A stretch of 6,539 bases of DNA from Alphaproteobacteria bacterium (GCA_022600335.1 JAHZKN010000029.1:1-6539); one strand, 5' to 3'. Counted from the stretch's first letter, positions 1 through 6,539 are shown. The notes: generated from the letters alone by a model not told the origin. A program made the numbers and translations.

Positions 1-326
1 CAACCAATGAAGTATCAGATGGCACGTTTGAAGCAGAAGTCTTGAAGTCTTCTGAGCCTGTGCTTGTCGATTTTTTTGCAGAATGGTGTGGCCCGTGTAA
101 AGCGATGGCACCAGCTTTGGACGAGGTTGCCGCAGAGATGAATGGCAAGGTCAAAGTTGTCAAAGTCGACGTTGACAAAAGTCCAGGTATTACCGGTGAG
201 TATGGCATTCGCGCAATGCCAACGTTGATGCTGTTTAAAGACGGCAAAGTTGCCGCCCAGCATACCGGCGCTTTGGTTCAGAAAAAGAAATTGGAAGACT
301 GGGTCAACCAATCCATCGTCGCTTAA
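1..326 (+). CDS. trxA: Thioredoxin (TrxA), 5' end cut by the window edge
   Basis: This is a cytoplasmic thioredoxin that reduces protein disulfides with electrons from NADPH via thioredoxin reductase. The frame is open from base 3 and 107 residues are visible. The active site WCGPC (visible residues 28-32) follows the VDF strand that carries the buried Asp, and the cis-proline lies in AMPTL. The TTG at 42 is not the start: residues upstream of it (VSDGTFEAEV) match the normal first helix of the family. No in-frame ATG or GTG lies between base 3 and 42, so the true start is off the left edge. Spacing from the N-terminal Phe to the CGPC cysteines equals that of E. coli TrxA, so only about three or more residues are missing. 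One oddity is FFAEW where most bacterial TrxA have FWAEW. It ends in TAA and converges on folC. In rhizobia trxA commonly lies between folC and addA; addA would be off the left edge. Confidence 0.95.
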   Translation, partial: TNEVSDGTFEAEVLKSSEPVLVDFFAEWCGPCKAMAPALDEVAAEMNGKVKVVKVDVDKSPGITGEYGIRAMPTLMLFKDGKVAAQHTGALVQKKKLEDWVNQSIVA

Positions 327-353
327 ACGTTGACGACAACAAGAAACTGAGAA

Positions 354-388
354 AAAGCCGGCTTGCACCACATGTGCAGGTCGGCTTT
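354..388. terminator. Bidirectional intrinsic terminator between trxA and folC
   Basis: This is an inverted repeat with a 15-bp stem: AAAGCCG (354-360) pairs with CGGCTTT (382-388), and eight further pairs (two of them G-T) close a 5-base loop CACAT (369-373). On the + strand the stem is followed by a T-rich stretch (CTTGTTTCT). On the - strand the A-run before the stem reads as TTTTT. It lies 27 bp after the trxA stop and 29 bp after the folC stop, so it fits as a shared terminator for two convergent units. It is the only hairpin in the window with terminator-like flanks on both sides. Confidence 0.85.
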
Positions 389-417
389 CTTGTTTCTAAT
401 GCCGCACTCCGACAGAC

Positions 418-1749
418 TTAGCTGGCTTGGGGAGCCACGCCTTGCTGTAAGGCAAGCACATGACCCGCCAAATGCAGCGATCCGCAAATAAGAATGCGCT
501 TTGGACCGGGAAACTGATGCTCAAGTCTTGCAAGGGCCGCCTCAACGCTGGTTGACGTATCGGCACGCAAACCGACATCCTGTGCCGCTTTCGCGAGAAT
601 CTCCGGTGCATGACTGGCTTCATGAGAACCGGGAATTGGAACCGTCATCACGTGGCGGGCCAGTCCGCGAAACGGAGCAAGAAATGCGGCCGCATCCTTC
701 AACGCCAACATCCCAGTGATCAGGTGCATAGGTTTCGGACTACGCTCATCGAGATCAGCCATCGTTTGTGCCAGGACGCAGCCCGCCGCCGCGTTATGCC
801 CGCCATCCAACCATAGTTCACTGCCCGACGAGATGCGTGTCACCAATGGTCCATTGGCGAGCTGCTGCATGCGCCCCGGCCATGACACTCGGCGCAAACC
901 CGTTTCAATTGCTGTATCTGGAATGTTAAACGCTTTCAATTCCAGAGCTGCCGCAATTGCAGTGCCAGCATTGATAACTTGGTGGCGACCGTGTAGCGCT
1001 GACATTGGCAGATCAAGCAACTGATCATTGCGTTGGAATATCAAACGGCCACGCTGTTCAAACGCTTCAAAGTCGCGACCCCAAGCCACGACCGGAGCGC
1101 CTATGTCCTGTGCAACCTGATCAATCACATCCAGCGGACCGTCCTCTTGTTGCGAAACCACACATGTCACATCGGGTTTGATAATGCCGGCTTTCTCCGC
1201 CGCAATTTGATCGAGACTATCTCCAAGCTTGTCGGCGTGATCCATGGAAATGGATGTAATGACGCTTAATGCAGGTTCAGCTATTACGTTGGTGGCATCT
1301 AGCCGCCCACCTAAACCAACTTCGAGCAACAACACATCTGCCGGAGTTTCAGAAAAGGCCAGCAACGCCGCTGCTGTTGTAATTTCAAACTGCGTGATGT
1401 CATCTCCGTCGTTGACAGATTGTGCGCGTGTCAAAACATCAACCAACGCGTCTTCTGCAATTGGCCGTGATGGCCCTTCCGGAGAAGCTAAAGATATACG
1501 CTCATGAAATCGAACAAGATGCGGAGAAACGTAGACGTGCACTTTGTAACCTGCCGCCTCAAGAATGGCACACAAGTGGGCCGCAACCGAGCCCTTTCCG
1601 TTGGTGCCGGCAATATGCACGACAGGCGGAAGCTTGTTGTGCGGGTTGCCAAGCTTGCCAAGCAGCGTTTCAATCCGACCTAACGACAGATCGATCAAAC
1701 GCGGGTGCAGGAGCATCAAGTCCGCAAGAAGTTGATCGCTTTTCGCCAT
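418..1749 (-). CDS. folC: Bifunctional dihydrofolate synthase / folylpolyglutamate synthase
   Basis: FolC is an ATP-dependent Mur-ligase-type enzyme. It joins L-glutamate to dihydropteroate to make dihydrofolate, and then extends the glutamate tail of reduced folates in the cytoplasm. From the ATG at 1749 it has 443 residues, near the usual 420-450. Visible motifs are the P-loop GTNGKGS (48-54), SPHL (75-78), FEITTAAALLAF (121-132), EVGLGGRLDATN (143-154), AAEKAGIIK (183-191, holding the lysine expected to be carbamylated), WPGRMQ (290-295), LDGGHN (314-319) and ICGSLHLAGH (421-430). An in-frame TTG at 1767 would add six residues, but no ribosome site precedes it. The ATG has GAGG 12 bases upstream and a GGGGA directly before it, so I prefer ATG. 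The stop is TAA. It is the last gene of the leftward unit, 179 bp after accD, and is followed by the shared terminator. A tandem 9-bp repeat in the DNA encodes LGKLGN near residues 30-35. Confidence 0.96.
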   Translation of the reverse strand: MAKSDQLLADLMLLHPRLIDLSLGRIETLLGKLGNPHNKLPPVVHIAGTNGKGSVAAHLCAILEAAGYKVHVYVSPHLVRFHERISLASPEGPSRPIAEDALVDVLTRAQSVNDGDDITQFEITTAAALLAFSETPADVLLLEVGLGGRLDATNVIAEPALSVITSISMDHADKLGDSLDQIAAEKAGIIKPDVTCVVSQQEDGPLDVIDQVAQDIGAPVVAWGRDFEAFEQRGRLIFQRNDQLLDLPMSALHGRHQVINAGTAIAAALELKAFNIPDTAIETGLRRVSWPGRMQQLANGPLVTRISSGSELWLDGGHNAAAGCVLAQTMADLDERSPKPMHLITGMLALKDAAAFLAPFRGLARHVMTVPIPGSHEASHAPEILAKAAQDVGLRADTSTSVEAALARLEHQFPGPKRILICGSLHLAGHVLALQQGVAPQAS

Positions 1750-1928
1750 TCCCCGCTTCTGCCTCAAATGCGCTTACTCAGCGTTACGAGCGCGCGCATG
1801 CCAACAATCCTACCGGTCGCATGGTGTGCAAGCCTAGACTGCTTTGTCTCTAAGGGAATTTAAAGGATTGCGCTAGCTTTGTGGCGCGTTCAGTTCTGCG
1901 GCATGATTGACCCGGCAGGTGCGCAGAC
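1750..1928 (-). other. accD-folC intergenic gap, no gene seen
   Basis: These 179 bp separate the accD stop from the folC ATG. An imperfect inverted repeat, TCTGCG (1895-1900) with CGCAGA (1922-1927), lies just after accD. It has a long loop and no following T-run, so it is not a convincing terminator. Only reading frames of about a dozen codons are present. No good -35/-10 pair was found on the - strand, although the gap is long enough to hold a folC promoter. Confidence 0.6.
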
Positions 1929-2987
1929 CTAATCGTTAGGCTTTGCGGTTGTGTCTCTTGGTGGCGCTGTTGGGTCCACTGTAAAGCGCTCATCATCACC
2001 AACGGGCTCGGCCTCAATCACGTCGTTTCCGGCTGGCTCATCGACAACTGTGGCAACGTCGATCCCCTCTGAATCAACCGCCGACCCGTTAACATGGCCG
2101 GCCCCATTGATGTGCTGCCCTCTCGTCATGGCAGCCGGCTTTGACATCAAGAGGCGGCAGACACGCGCAATGGTCTCACGCAGTTTATGACGATGGACAA
2201 CCATGTCGATCATGCCATGCTCAAGCAGATACTCTGAGCGTTGGAAACCTTCAGGCAATTGTTCGCGAATGGTCTGTTGAATCACGCGTGGGCCAGCAAA
2301 ACAGATGAGGGCGTTGGGCTCAGCGATATGAATGTCTCCAAGCATCGCATAGGAGGCTGTCACGCCGCCAGTTGTTGGGTCTGTAAGGACGACAATGTAG
2401 GGTAGCCCTGCATCGCGCAACCGTTGCACCGCAATGGTTGTGCGCGGCATTTGCATGAGGGACAGAATTCCCTCCTGCATGCGTGCGCCACCAGACGCAG
2501 AAAACAACACAAAAGGTGTTTTGCGCTCTAAGGCTCGGAACATACCGGCGATGACCGCCTCACCAGCCGCCATCCCCAGCGAGCCAGCCATAAAGCGAAA
2601 ATCTTGCACGGCGGACACGACGTCGAGACCTTCGATCAGCCCTTCACCAACGACAACAGCGTCCTCTAATTCTGTTTTGGTTTTTGCATCGCGCAAGCGC
2701 TCGGTATAGCGGCGCCCATCGCGGAACTTCAACGGATCTTGCGCCGCTTCTGGCAGCGTCACACGCTCATATACACCTTCATCGAAAATGCTTTTCAGCC
2801 GCGTGTCGGCATCCATCTTCATATGGACTTCGGAGCCGGGAATCACAAATTGATTGGCTTCTACGTCTTTGTAGAAAACCATCTGCCCGGTTTCCGGACA
2901 GGTGATCCAGGCGTTTTCCGGCATGTCGCGCTTCGTTGTCAGGAAGCTGCGAATTTTCGGCCGTACAACGTTGTTAATCCAGTTCAC
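1929..2987 (-). CDS. accD: Acetyl-CoA carboxylase carboxyltransferase subunit beta
   Basis: AccD pairs with AccA to move the carboxyl group from biotin on AccB to acetyl-CoA, giving malonyl-CoA for fatty acid synthesis. The protein has 352 residues from the GTG at 2987. Start choice: [14 protein letters not shown] after this GTG matches the conserved N-terminus of the family, and AAGGAG lies 10 bases upstream; a longer frame to 3032 would add 15 unconserved residues. The crotonase-like core carries the oxyanion-hole motifs SGGARMQEG (165-173) and [15 protein letters not shown] (204-218), then [10 protein letters not shown] (230-239) and [15 protein letters not shown] (244-258). The zinc-ribbon region (about 27-58) keeps only one of the four cysteines of the E. 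coli protein (C30), which I recall as normal for alphaproteobacteria. After residue 286 comes a 66-residue acidic, low-complexity tail, making it about 50 residues longer than the E. coli protein (304). It lies between trpA and folC; accA, accB and accC are not here. The stop is TAG. Confidence 0.97.
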   Translation of the reverse strand: MNWINNVVRPKIRSFLTTKRDMPENAWITCPETGQMVFYKDVEANQFVIPGSEVHMKMDADTRLKSIFDEGVYERVTLPEAAQDPLKFRDGRRYTERLRDAKTKTELEDAVVVGEGLIEGLDVVSAVQDFRFMAGSLGMAAGEAVIAGMFRALERKTPFVLFSASGGARMQEGILSLMQMPRTTIAVQRLRDAGLPYIVVLTDPTTGGVTASYAMLGDIHIAEPNALICFAGPRVIQQTIREQLPEGFQRSEYLLEHGMIDMVVHRHKLRETIARVCRLLMSKPAAMTRGQHINGAGHVNGSAVDSEGIDVATVVDEPAGNDVIEAEPVGDDERFTVDPTAPPRDTTAKPND

Positions 2988-3058
2988 GCTAACCGAACTC
3001 CTTGCCGAGCCGCAAATTGAGCGGCCGACCACCGTCTTCTATCTTTGCCCTCTAACAT
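2984..3058 (-). other. Possible 24-codon upstream reading frame overlapping the accD start
   Basis: On the - strand an ATG at 3058 opens a frame of 24 codons (starting [10 protein letters not shown], ending GVRLA). Its TGA stop at 2986-2984 overlaps the accD start as GTGA, an arrangement typical of translational coupling. The accD ribosome site lies inside this frame. The ATG itself has only a weak AGGG three to six bases upstream, and the peptide is arginine-rich and unlike anything I recognise. A frame of this length can arise by chance, so this is a candidate only. Confidence 0.2.
2998..3003 (-). promoter_or_regulatory. Ribosome binding site deciding the accD start
   Basis: A perfect AAGGAG on the - strand lies 10 bases before the GTG at 2987. 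It is one of the two best Shine-Dalgarno matches in the window. It supports the GTG start over the upstream in-frame codon at 3032, because the site itself would be inside the longer frame. Confidence 0.85.
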
Positions 3059-3101
3059 GGCCCTGCACAACGGTTTGTGAAGGGATTTGAGGCCAAACAC
3101 G

Positions 3102-3130
3102 TTAAAAGTCTTCAAGTCACCGACACTCAA
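3102..3130 (-). promoter_or_regulatory. Weak candidate promoter upstream of accD
   Basis: On the - strand TTGAGT (3130-3125) and TTTTAA (3107-3102) are separated by 17 bases, as a sigma-70-type -35/-10 pair would be. The -35 matches TTGACA at four of six positions, but the -10 match is poor. It lies about 115 bp before the accD start in the 184-bp gap after trpA, where an internal promoter would make sense. The rest of this gap holds no other feature apart from the possible short frame near accD. Confidence 0.2.
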
Positions 3131-3171
3131 AGGCCCAAACTGGTGCCCCGTCGGATTGTTGCCGCCCGGCC

Positions 3172-3999
3172 CTAGGGCCTGAGCGCAGTGCTCAAATGCT
3201 TAACCAGGTCGAGCACAGCTGATGCCGTTTTGTCCGTCGCCTGGCCGTTTGCACCAAGGCTGTCTTCAATCGCGCGAACTAGGGCCGACCCAACGACGAC
3301 CCCGTCTGCACCTTCAGATAACGCCCGAACCTGATCCGGTGACTTTACGCCAAAACCGACCACGACCGGAAGCGGTGTCGACGACTTTATCCGTGCAACT
3401 TGCGATTGAACATCGTTTACCACAGGTGCGGCGGTTCCAGTAATCCCTGCAATGGAAACGTAATAAACAAAGCCGGAGGTATTCTGCAGAACCGCTGGTA
3501 GGCGCTTGGCATCGGTCGTCGGCGTAGCGAGGCGAATAAAGCTCAGCCCTCGTTTCATCGCCGGCAGACACAGTTCATTGTCAGCTTCCGGTGGCACATC
3601 AACCACGATCAGTCCGTCAACGCCTACCGCTGCCGCATCGTCAAGAAAGGCTTCGGCCGGATAGACAAAGATCGGGTTGTAGTAGCCCATCAGGACAATC
3701 GGCGTATCGGGATCCGATTGGCGGAATGCGCGCACCATTTCGAGTGTACGCCGCATGGTCTGACCAGCTTTGAGCGCCCTCAGACTTGATGCCTGAATTG
3801 CAGGGCCATCGGCCATCGGATCAGAAAACGGCATACCAAGCTCAATGATGTCGGCACCAGCCGCAGGCAACCCCGCTAAAATTTGTGCAGCCGTCTCTGG
3901 ATCCGGGTCACCTGCGGTGACAAACGTCACCAGGCCACCGCGGCCTTCATTTTTGAGCGCCTGAAACCGTCGATCAATGCGCGTTTGTTGTATTGTCAT
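3172..3999 (-). CDS. trpA: Tryptophan synthase alpha chain
   Basis: TrpA splits indole-3-glycerol phosphate into indole and glyceraldehyde 3-phosphate, passing indole through a tunnel to TrpB in the alpha2-beta2 complex. It is a TIM barrel of 275 residues (E. coli 268). Catalytic residues are visible: E53 in [11 protein letters not shown] and D64 in MADGPAIQ, equivalent to Glu49 and Asp60 of the E. coli enzyme. The active-site loop reads VSIAGITG (181-188), and the phosphate-binding loops are GFGVKSP (215-221) and VGSALV (236-241). The ATG at 3999 gives the expected N-terminus ([10 protein letters not shown]), although its ribosome site is weak. It lies 89 bp after trpB, a wide gap for a pair that is often tightly coupled. 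The stop TAG sits inside a perfect 12-bp palindrome (3168-3179). Confidence 0.98.
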   Translation of the reverse strand: MTIQQTRIDRRFQALKNEGRGGLVTFVTAGDPDPETAAQILAGLPAAGADIIELGMPFSDPMADGPAIQASSLRALKAGQTMRRTLEMVRAFRQSDPDTPIVLMGYYNPIFVYPAEAFLDDAAAVGVDGLIVVDVPPEADNELCLPAMKRGLSFIRLATPTTDAKRLPAVLQNTSGFVYYVSIAGITGTAAPVVNDVQSQVARIKSSTPLPVVVGFGVKSPDQVRALSEGADGVVVGSALVRAIEDSLGANGQATDKTASAVLDLVKHLSTALRP

Positions 4000-4088
4000 A
4001 GTGCCGTCTGCTTTCGCCTCGTCTCAGCGATCAAAGATTCTAATGTGGAGCTCAGGTGACGCTGGAGGTCTCAGGTGTTCGTTGCCGG
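4000..4088 (-). other. trpB-trpA intergenic gap with a short direct repeat
   Basis: These 89 bp between the trpB stop and the trpA ATG hold an 8-bp direct repeat, CTCAGGTG on the + strand at 4051-4058 and again at 4070-4077. There is also one GATTC, a GANTC-type CcrM methylation site, at 4036-4040. No terminator or convincing promoter was found. The repeat is short enough to be chance. Confidence 0.4.
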
Positions 4089-5318
4089 TTAGATATCCAT
4101 GCCGAGGTGGTCGGCAACTGCAAACACGTCTTTGTCACCGCGCCCACACAGGTTCATGACCAACAAATGATCTTTGGCAAGTTTTGGTGCAAGCTTGCAC
4201 ACCCACGCCAAAGCGTGACTTGGTTCCAGGGCAGGAATGATGCCTTCCAATTTTGAACAGAGTTGAAACGCATCCAAGGCCTCCGTATCTGTGATCGGTA
4301 CATACTCAACGCGGCCGCTGTCGCGCAACCAGGAATGCTCCGGTCCAACTCCGGGGTAATCCAGTCCTGCAGAAATTGAGTGGCCTTCCATGATTTGACC
4401 CTCTGCATCTTGCAAAAGGTACGTCCGATTGCCGTGCAAAACACCGGGTGCCCCACCACTCATCGAAGCGGCATGGCCGTTGTGTTGGTCAATACCGTGG
4501 CCACCCGCCTCCACGCCATAAATCTTGATGTCTTTGTCATCAAGAAATGGATGAAACAAGCCGATGGCATTGGAACCACCGCCAATGCACGCGACAAGGC
4601 TGTCCGGCAGACGACCTTCAACGTCCATCATCTGTTGACGGGTTTCCTCGCCAATTACGGATTGGAAATCGCGTACAATTTCTGGGTAGGGATGCGGGCC
4701 AGCTGCCGTGCCAATCAGATAATAGGTATCGTGCACATTGGCGACCCAGTCCCGTAGCGCCTCGTTCATGGCGTCTTTCAGGGTCATGGCGCCGGAGGTC
4801 ACTGCGTTGACCTTGGCACCGAGCAAATGCATGCGCACCATATTGGGCTTTTGTCGTTCAACATCCGTTTTGCCCATGTAGATTTCACACGGCAGGCCGA
4901 AGCGCGCGCACACTGTCGCCACCGCGACCCCGTGCTGGCCAGCGCCGGTTTCCGCAATGATACGGGTTTTACCCATGCGCCGCGCCAACAAGATTTGGCC
5001 GAGGCAGTTGTTGATTTTGTGTGAACCGGTGTGATTAAGCTCATCACGCTTGAAATAGATTTTTGCGCCACCGAGATGCTCTGTCAGTCGCTCGGCAAAA
5101 TAAAGCGGGCTCGGACGGCCGCCGTATTGCGTCATAAGATGTTTCAGCGCAGCGTGAAACTCTGGATCGGCTTTCGCATCCTCATAGGCTTGCTCCAAAT
5201 CAAGGATCAGCGGCATCAATGTTTCGGCGACAAATCGGCCACCGAATTGGCCAAAAAAGCCGTGTTCATTGGGGCCGGTACGGTAACTATTACGCTGCCC
5301 TTGAGAGACGTTTTCCAT
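4089..5318 (-). CDS. trpB: Tryptophan synthase beta chain
   Basis: TrpB is the pyridoxal-phosphate enzyme that condenses indole from TrpA with L-serine to give L-tryptophan. It has 409 residues, slightly longer than the 397 of E. coli because of the N-terminus. The PLP-binding lysine is K101 in HTGSHKINN. The catalytic glutamate is E123 in AETGAGQHG, the cofactor phosphate loop is GGGSN (246-250), and the C-terminal SGR-like loop reads CGRGDKD (391-397). The [13 protein letters not shown] stretch (22-34) and [12 protein letters not shown] (67-78) are typical of the TrpB1 type that partners TrpA, not the TrpB2 type. The ATG at 5318 has AGG eight bases upstream; another ATG seven bases earlier is out of frame. 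It begins 40 bp after the trpF stop, so the two are likely co-transcribed. It ends in TAA. Confidence 0.99.
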   Translation of the reverse strand: MENVSQGQRNSYRTGPNEHGFFGQFGGRFVAETLMPLILDLEQAYEDAKADPEFHAALKHLMTQYGGRPSPLYFAERLTEHLGGAKIYFKRDELNHTGSHKINNCLGQILLARRMGKTRIIAETGAGQHGVAVATVCARFGLPCEIYMGKTDVERQKPNMVRMHLLGAKVNAVTSGAMTLKDAMNEALRDWVANVHDTYYLIGTAAGPHPYPEIVRDFQSVIGEETRQQMMDVEGRLPDSLVACIGGGSNAIGLFHPFLDDKDIKIYGVEAGGHGIDQHNGHAASMSGGAPGVLHGNRTYLLQDAEGQIMEGHSISAGLDYPGVGPEHSWLRDSGRVEYVPITDTEALDAFQLCSKLEGIIPALEPSHALAWVCKLAPKLAKDHLLVMNLCGRGDKDVFAVADHLGMDI

Positions 5319-5358
5319 ATGCCATGCCTGTTAGCGTGCGCCATGATTTGCGCGCGGT

Positions 5359-6027
5359 TCAGCTGCCTTTCTTAGCGGCCTTCGCCGCCTTTATAAAGCG
5401 GCGGATCAACTCAGGGTCTTTCGTGCCAGGACGTGTTTCAACTCCTGAAGAGACGTCAACGGCCGAGGCACCAGTCAGCGCGATGGCATCTGCAACGGTG
5501 TCGTCTGTCAGCCCGCCCGCCAGCATGAACCCGGTATTACATTTAACGTCTTCGAGAATGGTCCAGTCAAAGGCCAAGCCATTGCCGCCGGGCAGCGCGC
5601 CTCCCGGCGCCGGTTTGGCATCAAAAAGCACAACATCAGCTGCGCCAGCAACGTTCAATCCAGCATCAACATCACCGCGGGTCGCAACGGCAACGGCTTT
5701 GATCACCTTGACCCGGTGCTGTTTTTGAACCTGTTGCACCCTCTCCCGGCTCTCTGTGCCGTGTAGCTGAATATAACTCGGCGCAATCGCCTGACAGACG
5801 TCGGCAATTTCATCATCCGTTGGGTCAACCATCAGAGCAACGATGGCAACATCCCGCGACAGCTCTCTGGCTTTGTTTCCCAGGCGTGCAGCCGTCGCAA
5901 GCGACACATGGCGTGGGCTCTTTTCAAAAAACACCAAGCCAATGTAGTCGGCACCGCCGCCGACTGCGGCTTCAACACTTTGCAAGTCAGAAAGACCGCA
6001 GATTTTGACCAGGGTTTGGCTGTCCAT
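5359..6027 (-). CDS. trpF: Phosphoribosylanthranilate isomerase
   Basis: TrpF converts N-(5'-phosphoribosyl)anthranilate to the carboxyphenylamino-deoxyribulose phosphate by an Amadori rearrangement, the step before TrpC. It is a single-domain TIM barrel of 222 residues. Expected residues are present: catalytic C10 in VKICGL, QLHG (87-90), the general-acid aspartate D136 in LFDAKP, GGNG (147-150) before FDW, and the phosphate-binding loops LAGGL (169-173) and DVSSGVE (191-197) followed by PGTKD (200-204). It ends in a lysine- and alanine-rich helix (FIKAAKAAKK). The ATG at 6027 has only a weak GCGGG nearby, but the next conserved residue follows within eight codons, so the start is secure. 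It follows lapA by 68 bp, and I see no Trp-rich leader peptide or attenuator there. TrpC is not fused to it and not encoded here. Confidence 0.98.
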   Translation of the reverse strand: MDSQTLVKICGLSDLQSVEAAVGGGADYIGLVFFEKSPRHVSLATAARLGNKARELSRDVAIVALMVDPTDDEIADVCQAIAPSYIQLHGTESRERVQQVQKQHRVKVIKAVAVATRGDVDAGLNVAGAADVVLFDAKPAPGGALPGGNGLAFDWTILEDVKCNTGFMLAGGLTDDTVADAIALTGASAVDVSSGVETRPGTKDPELIRRFIKAAKAAKKGS

Positions 6028-6095
6028 TGCCCGCTTTTGATCCAGATTTTTAGGTGTGCCTGACCAGCTCGCACTTTACCCGAGCCAGTTACAAG

Positions 6096-6446
6096 TTATT
6101 CGCCAGCGGAAATCATCAAATTCTGTCGTGCCGCGACTTCATCGTCTCGCTCACGCGCTAGACGATCCGCTTCCTGGCGCCATTTGGCCGCTTCGCGCGT
6201 TTCTGTGCGCGCTACGCGACGGTAGCGCCCCTGTGTCATCCAAGCGGCAACACCACCCATCACGACCCCCAGCACAAGAGCAACGAACAGATAAATGAAC
6301 AGTGGTAGGTTGAAAGACAAAAGGGGGGCATCCGGCTGGAACGGATCCAGTATAAAGGGAACCTTGTGACGATTGGCCAGTGCCAGCACCACCAGAAGAA
6401 TGCCAACCGGGATCGCAATAACCAGTCCCAACAACCGTTTCAGCAC
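6096..6446 (-). CDS. LapA-domain inner-membrane protein (DUF1049 family)
   Basis: This is a small membrane protein of 116 residues with two predicted helices, about residues 5-24 and 46-69, joined by a short loop that contains the family-typical ANR...VPFILDPF stretch (24-36). A charged, probably coiled-coil tail follows (about 75-108, rich in Arg, Glu and Ala). This layout matches LapA/YciS proteins. In E. coli LapA works with LapB in control of lipopolysaccharide synthesis; that role is not shown for alphaproteobacterial copies, so it is inferred only. The start is GTG at 6446, with GGGAGG nine bases upstream. In rhizobia a gene of this type often lies between ihfB and trpF, so ihfB may lie just beyond the right edge. 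It ends in TAA, 68 bp before trpF, with no terminator between. Confidence 0.85.
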   Translation of the reverse strand: MLKRLLGLVIAIPVGILLVVLALANRHKVPFILDPFQPDAPLLSFNLPLFIYLFVALVLGVVMGGVAAWMTQGRYRRVARTETREAAKWRQEADRLARERDDEVAARQNLMISAGE

Positions 6447-6455
6447 CGCGTGACG

Positions 6456-6461
6456 CCTCCC
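6456..6461 (-). promoter_or_regulatory. Ribosome binding site of the lapA-like gene
   Basis: GGGAGG on the - strand lies nine bases before the GTG at 6446, which supports that non-ATG start. No ATG start in the same frame lies nearby upstream. Confidence 0.8.
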
Positions 6462-6539
6462 GAATTCAAACCACTCTTGCCCCTAACAAACTGACTTGGC
6501 GCATTCGCTCGGGTCTGCAAAGCAACAGGTTAGGAGTCA
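6462..6539. other. Right edge: intergenic or end of an unseen neighbour
   Basis: These 78 bases hold no gene I can support. The last bases on the + strand contain TAGGAG (6531-6536), which could be a ribosome site for a rightward gene starting just outside. The same bases on the - strand begin with TGA, which could be the stop of a leftward gene such as ihfB. Nothing in the window decides between these. Confidence 0.4.

Noticed and set aside
1645..1664. Tandem 9-bp repeat in folC
   Set aside because: It encodes LGKLGN at a position where related FolC proteins have similar residues; an ordinary coding repeat.
1747..1767. TTG start of folC six codons upstream
   Set aside because: No ribosome site precedes it, the extra residues are not conserved, and the ATG at 1749 gives the normal N-terminus.
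1768..1860. folC promoter in the accD-folC gap
   Set aside because: The best pair (TTGCAC with GATTGT or ATTGTT, spacing 16-17) matches consensus at about half the positions, no better than chance.
1895..1927. Inverted repeat after accD as a terminator
   Set aside because: The loop is long, the stem is short with a bulge in the best pairing, and no T-run follows on the - strand.
2985..3032. Longer accD frame starting at 3032
   Set aside because: It adds 15 residues unlike the family N-terminus and would place the strong AAGGAG inside the gene; the GTG at 2987 fits both the site and the conserved NWINN start.
5380..5403. Near-palindrome centred on TTTATAAA
   Set aside because: It encodes the lysine/alanine-rich end of TrpF and the outer arms do not pair well, so coding explains it.
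5219..5728. Open + strand frame of about 170 codons opposite trpB and trpF
   Set aside because: It lies entirely antisense to two clear enzymes, has a low-complexity Ser/Ala/Thr/Pro product and no ribosome site, so it is a codon-bias shadow. The + strand frames opposite folC (1422-1853) and trpB (4380-4757) were rejected for the same reason.
6028..6095. Trp leader peptide or attenuator before trpF
   Set aside because: One frame here has two Trp codons, but they are not adjacent and the frame runs on into trpF. The only hairpin (GCTCG 6067-6071 with CGAGC 6081-6085) has five pairs and no T-run.

Overview
This is an ordinary stretch of alphaproteobacterial chromosome, most likely from the Hyphomicrobiales (Rhizobiales) or a close relative. 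Three things point there: the gene order lapA-trpF-trpB-trpA-accD-folC next to trxA, the AccD protein that lacks the usual Cys4 zinc ribbon, and the moderately high GC content. The species cannot be named from this sequence. No mobile element, CRISPR array, tRNA or rRNA is visible, and every gene is intact except where the left window edge cuts trxA.

Layout from left to right: the 3' part of trxA (thioredoxin) runs on the + strand and ends at 326. A 15-bp hairpin flanked by A-rich and T-rich tracts (354-388) sits between trxA and the convergent folC and should terminate transcription from both sides. Everything else is on the - strand and reads right to left: lapA (6446-6096), trpF (6027-5359), trpB (5318-4089), trpA (3999-3172), accD (2987-1929) and folC (1749-418). 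Gaps are 68, 40, 89, 184 and 179 bp. The only clear terminator is the one after folC, so the six genes may be one transcript. The two larger gaps, before accD and before folC, leave room for internal promoters.

Function: TrpF, TrpB and TrpA catalyse late steps of tryptophan synthesis: isomerisation of phosphoribosylanthranilate, then the two half-reactions of tryptophan synthase. The earlier genes trpE, trpG, trpD and trpC are absent here, as expected for the split trp genes of this class. AccD is the carboxyltransferase beta subunit of acetyl-CoA carboxylase (first committed step of fatty acid synthesis). FolC makes dihydrofolate and adds its glutamate tail. LapA is a small two-helix inner-membrane protein. 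Thioredoxin is a general disulfide reductase.

Start sites: accD is best started at the GTG at 2987 behind AAGGAG, folC at the ATG at 1749, and lapA at the GTG at 6446 behind GGGAGG. I found no sign of a previously undescribed system. The points worth a second look are small: a 66-residue acidic tail on AccD, its missing zinc ligands, a 24-codon upstream reading frame that overlaps the accD start by GTGA, the symmetrical terminator, a Trp-to-Phe change beside the thioredoxin active site, and the loose trpB-trpA junction.
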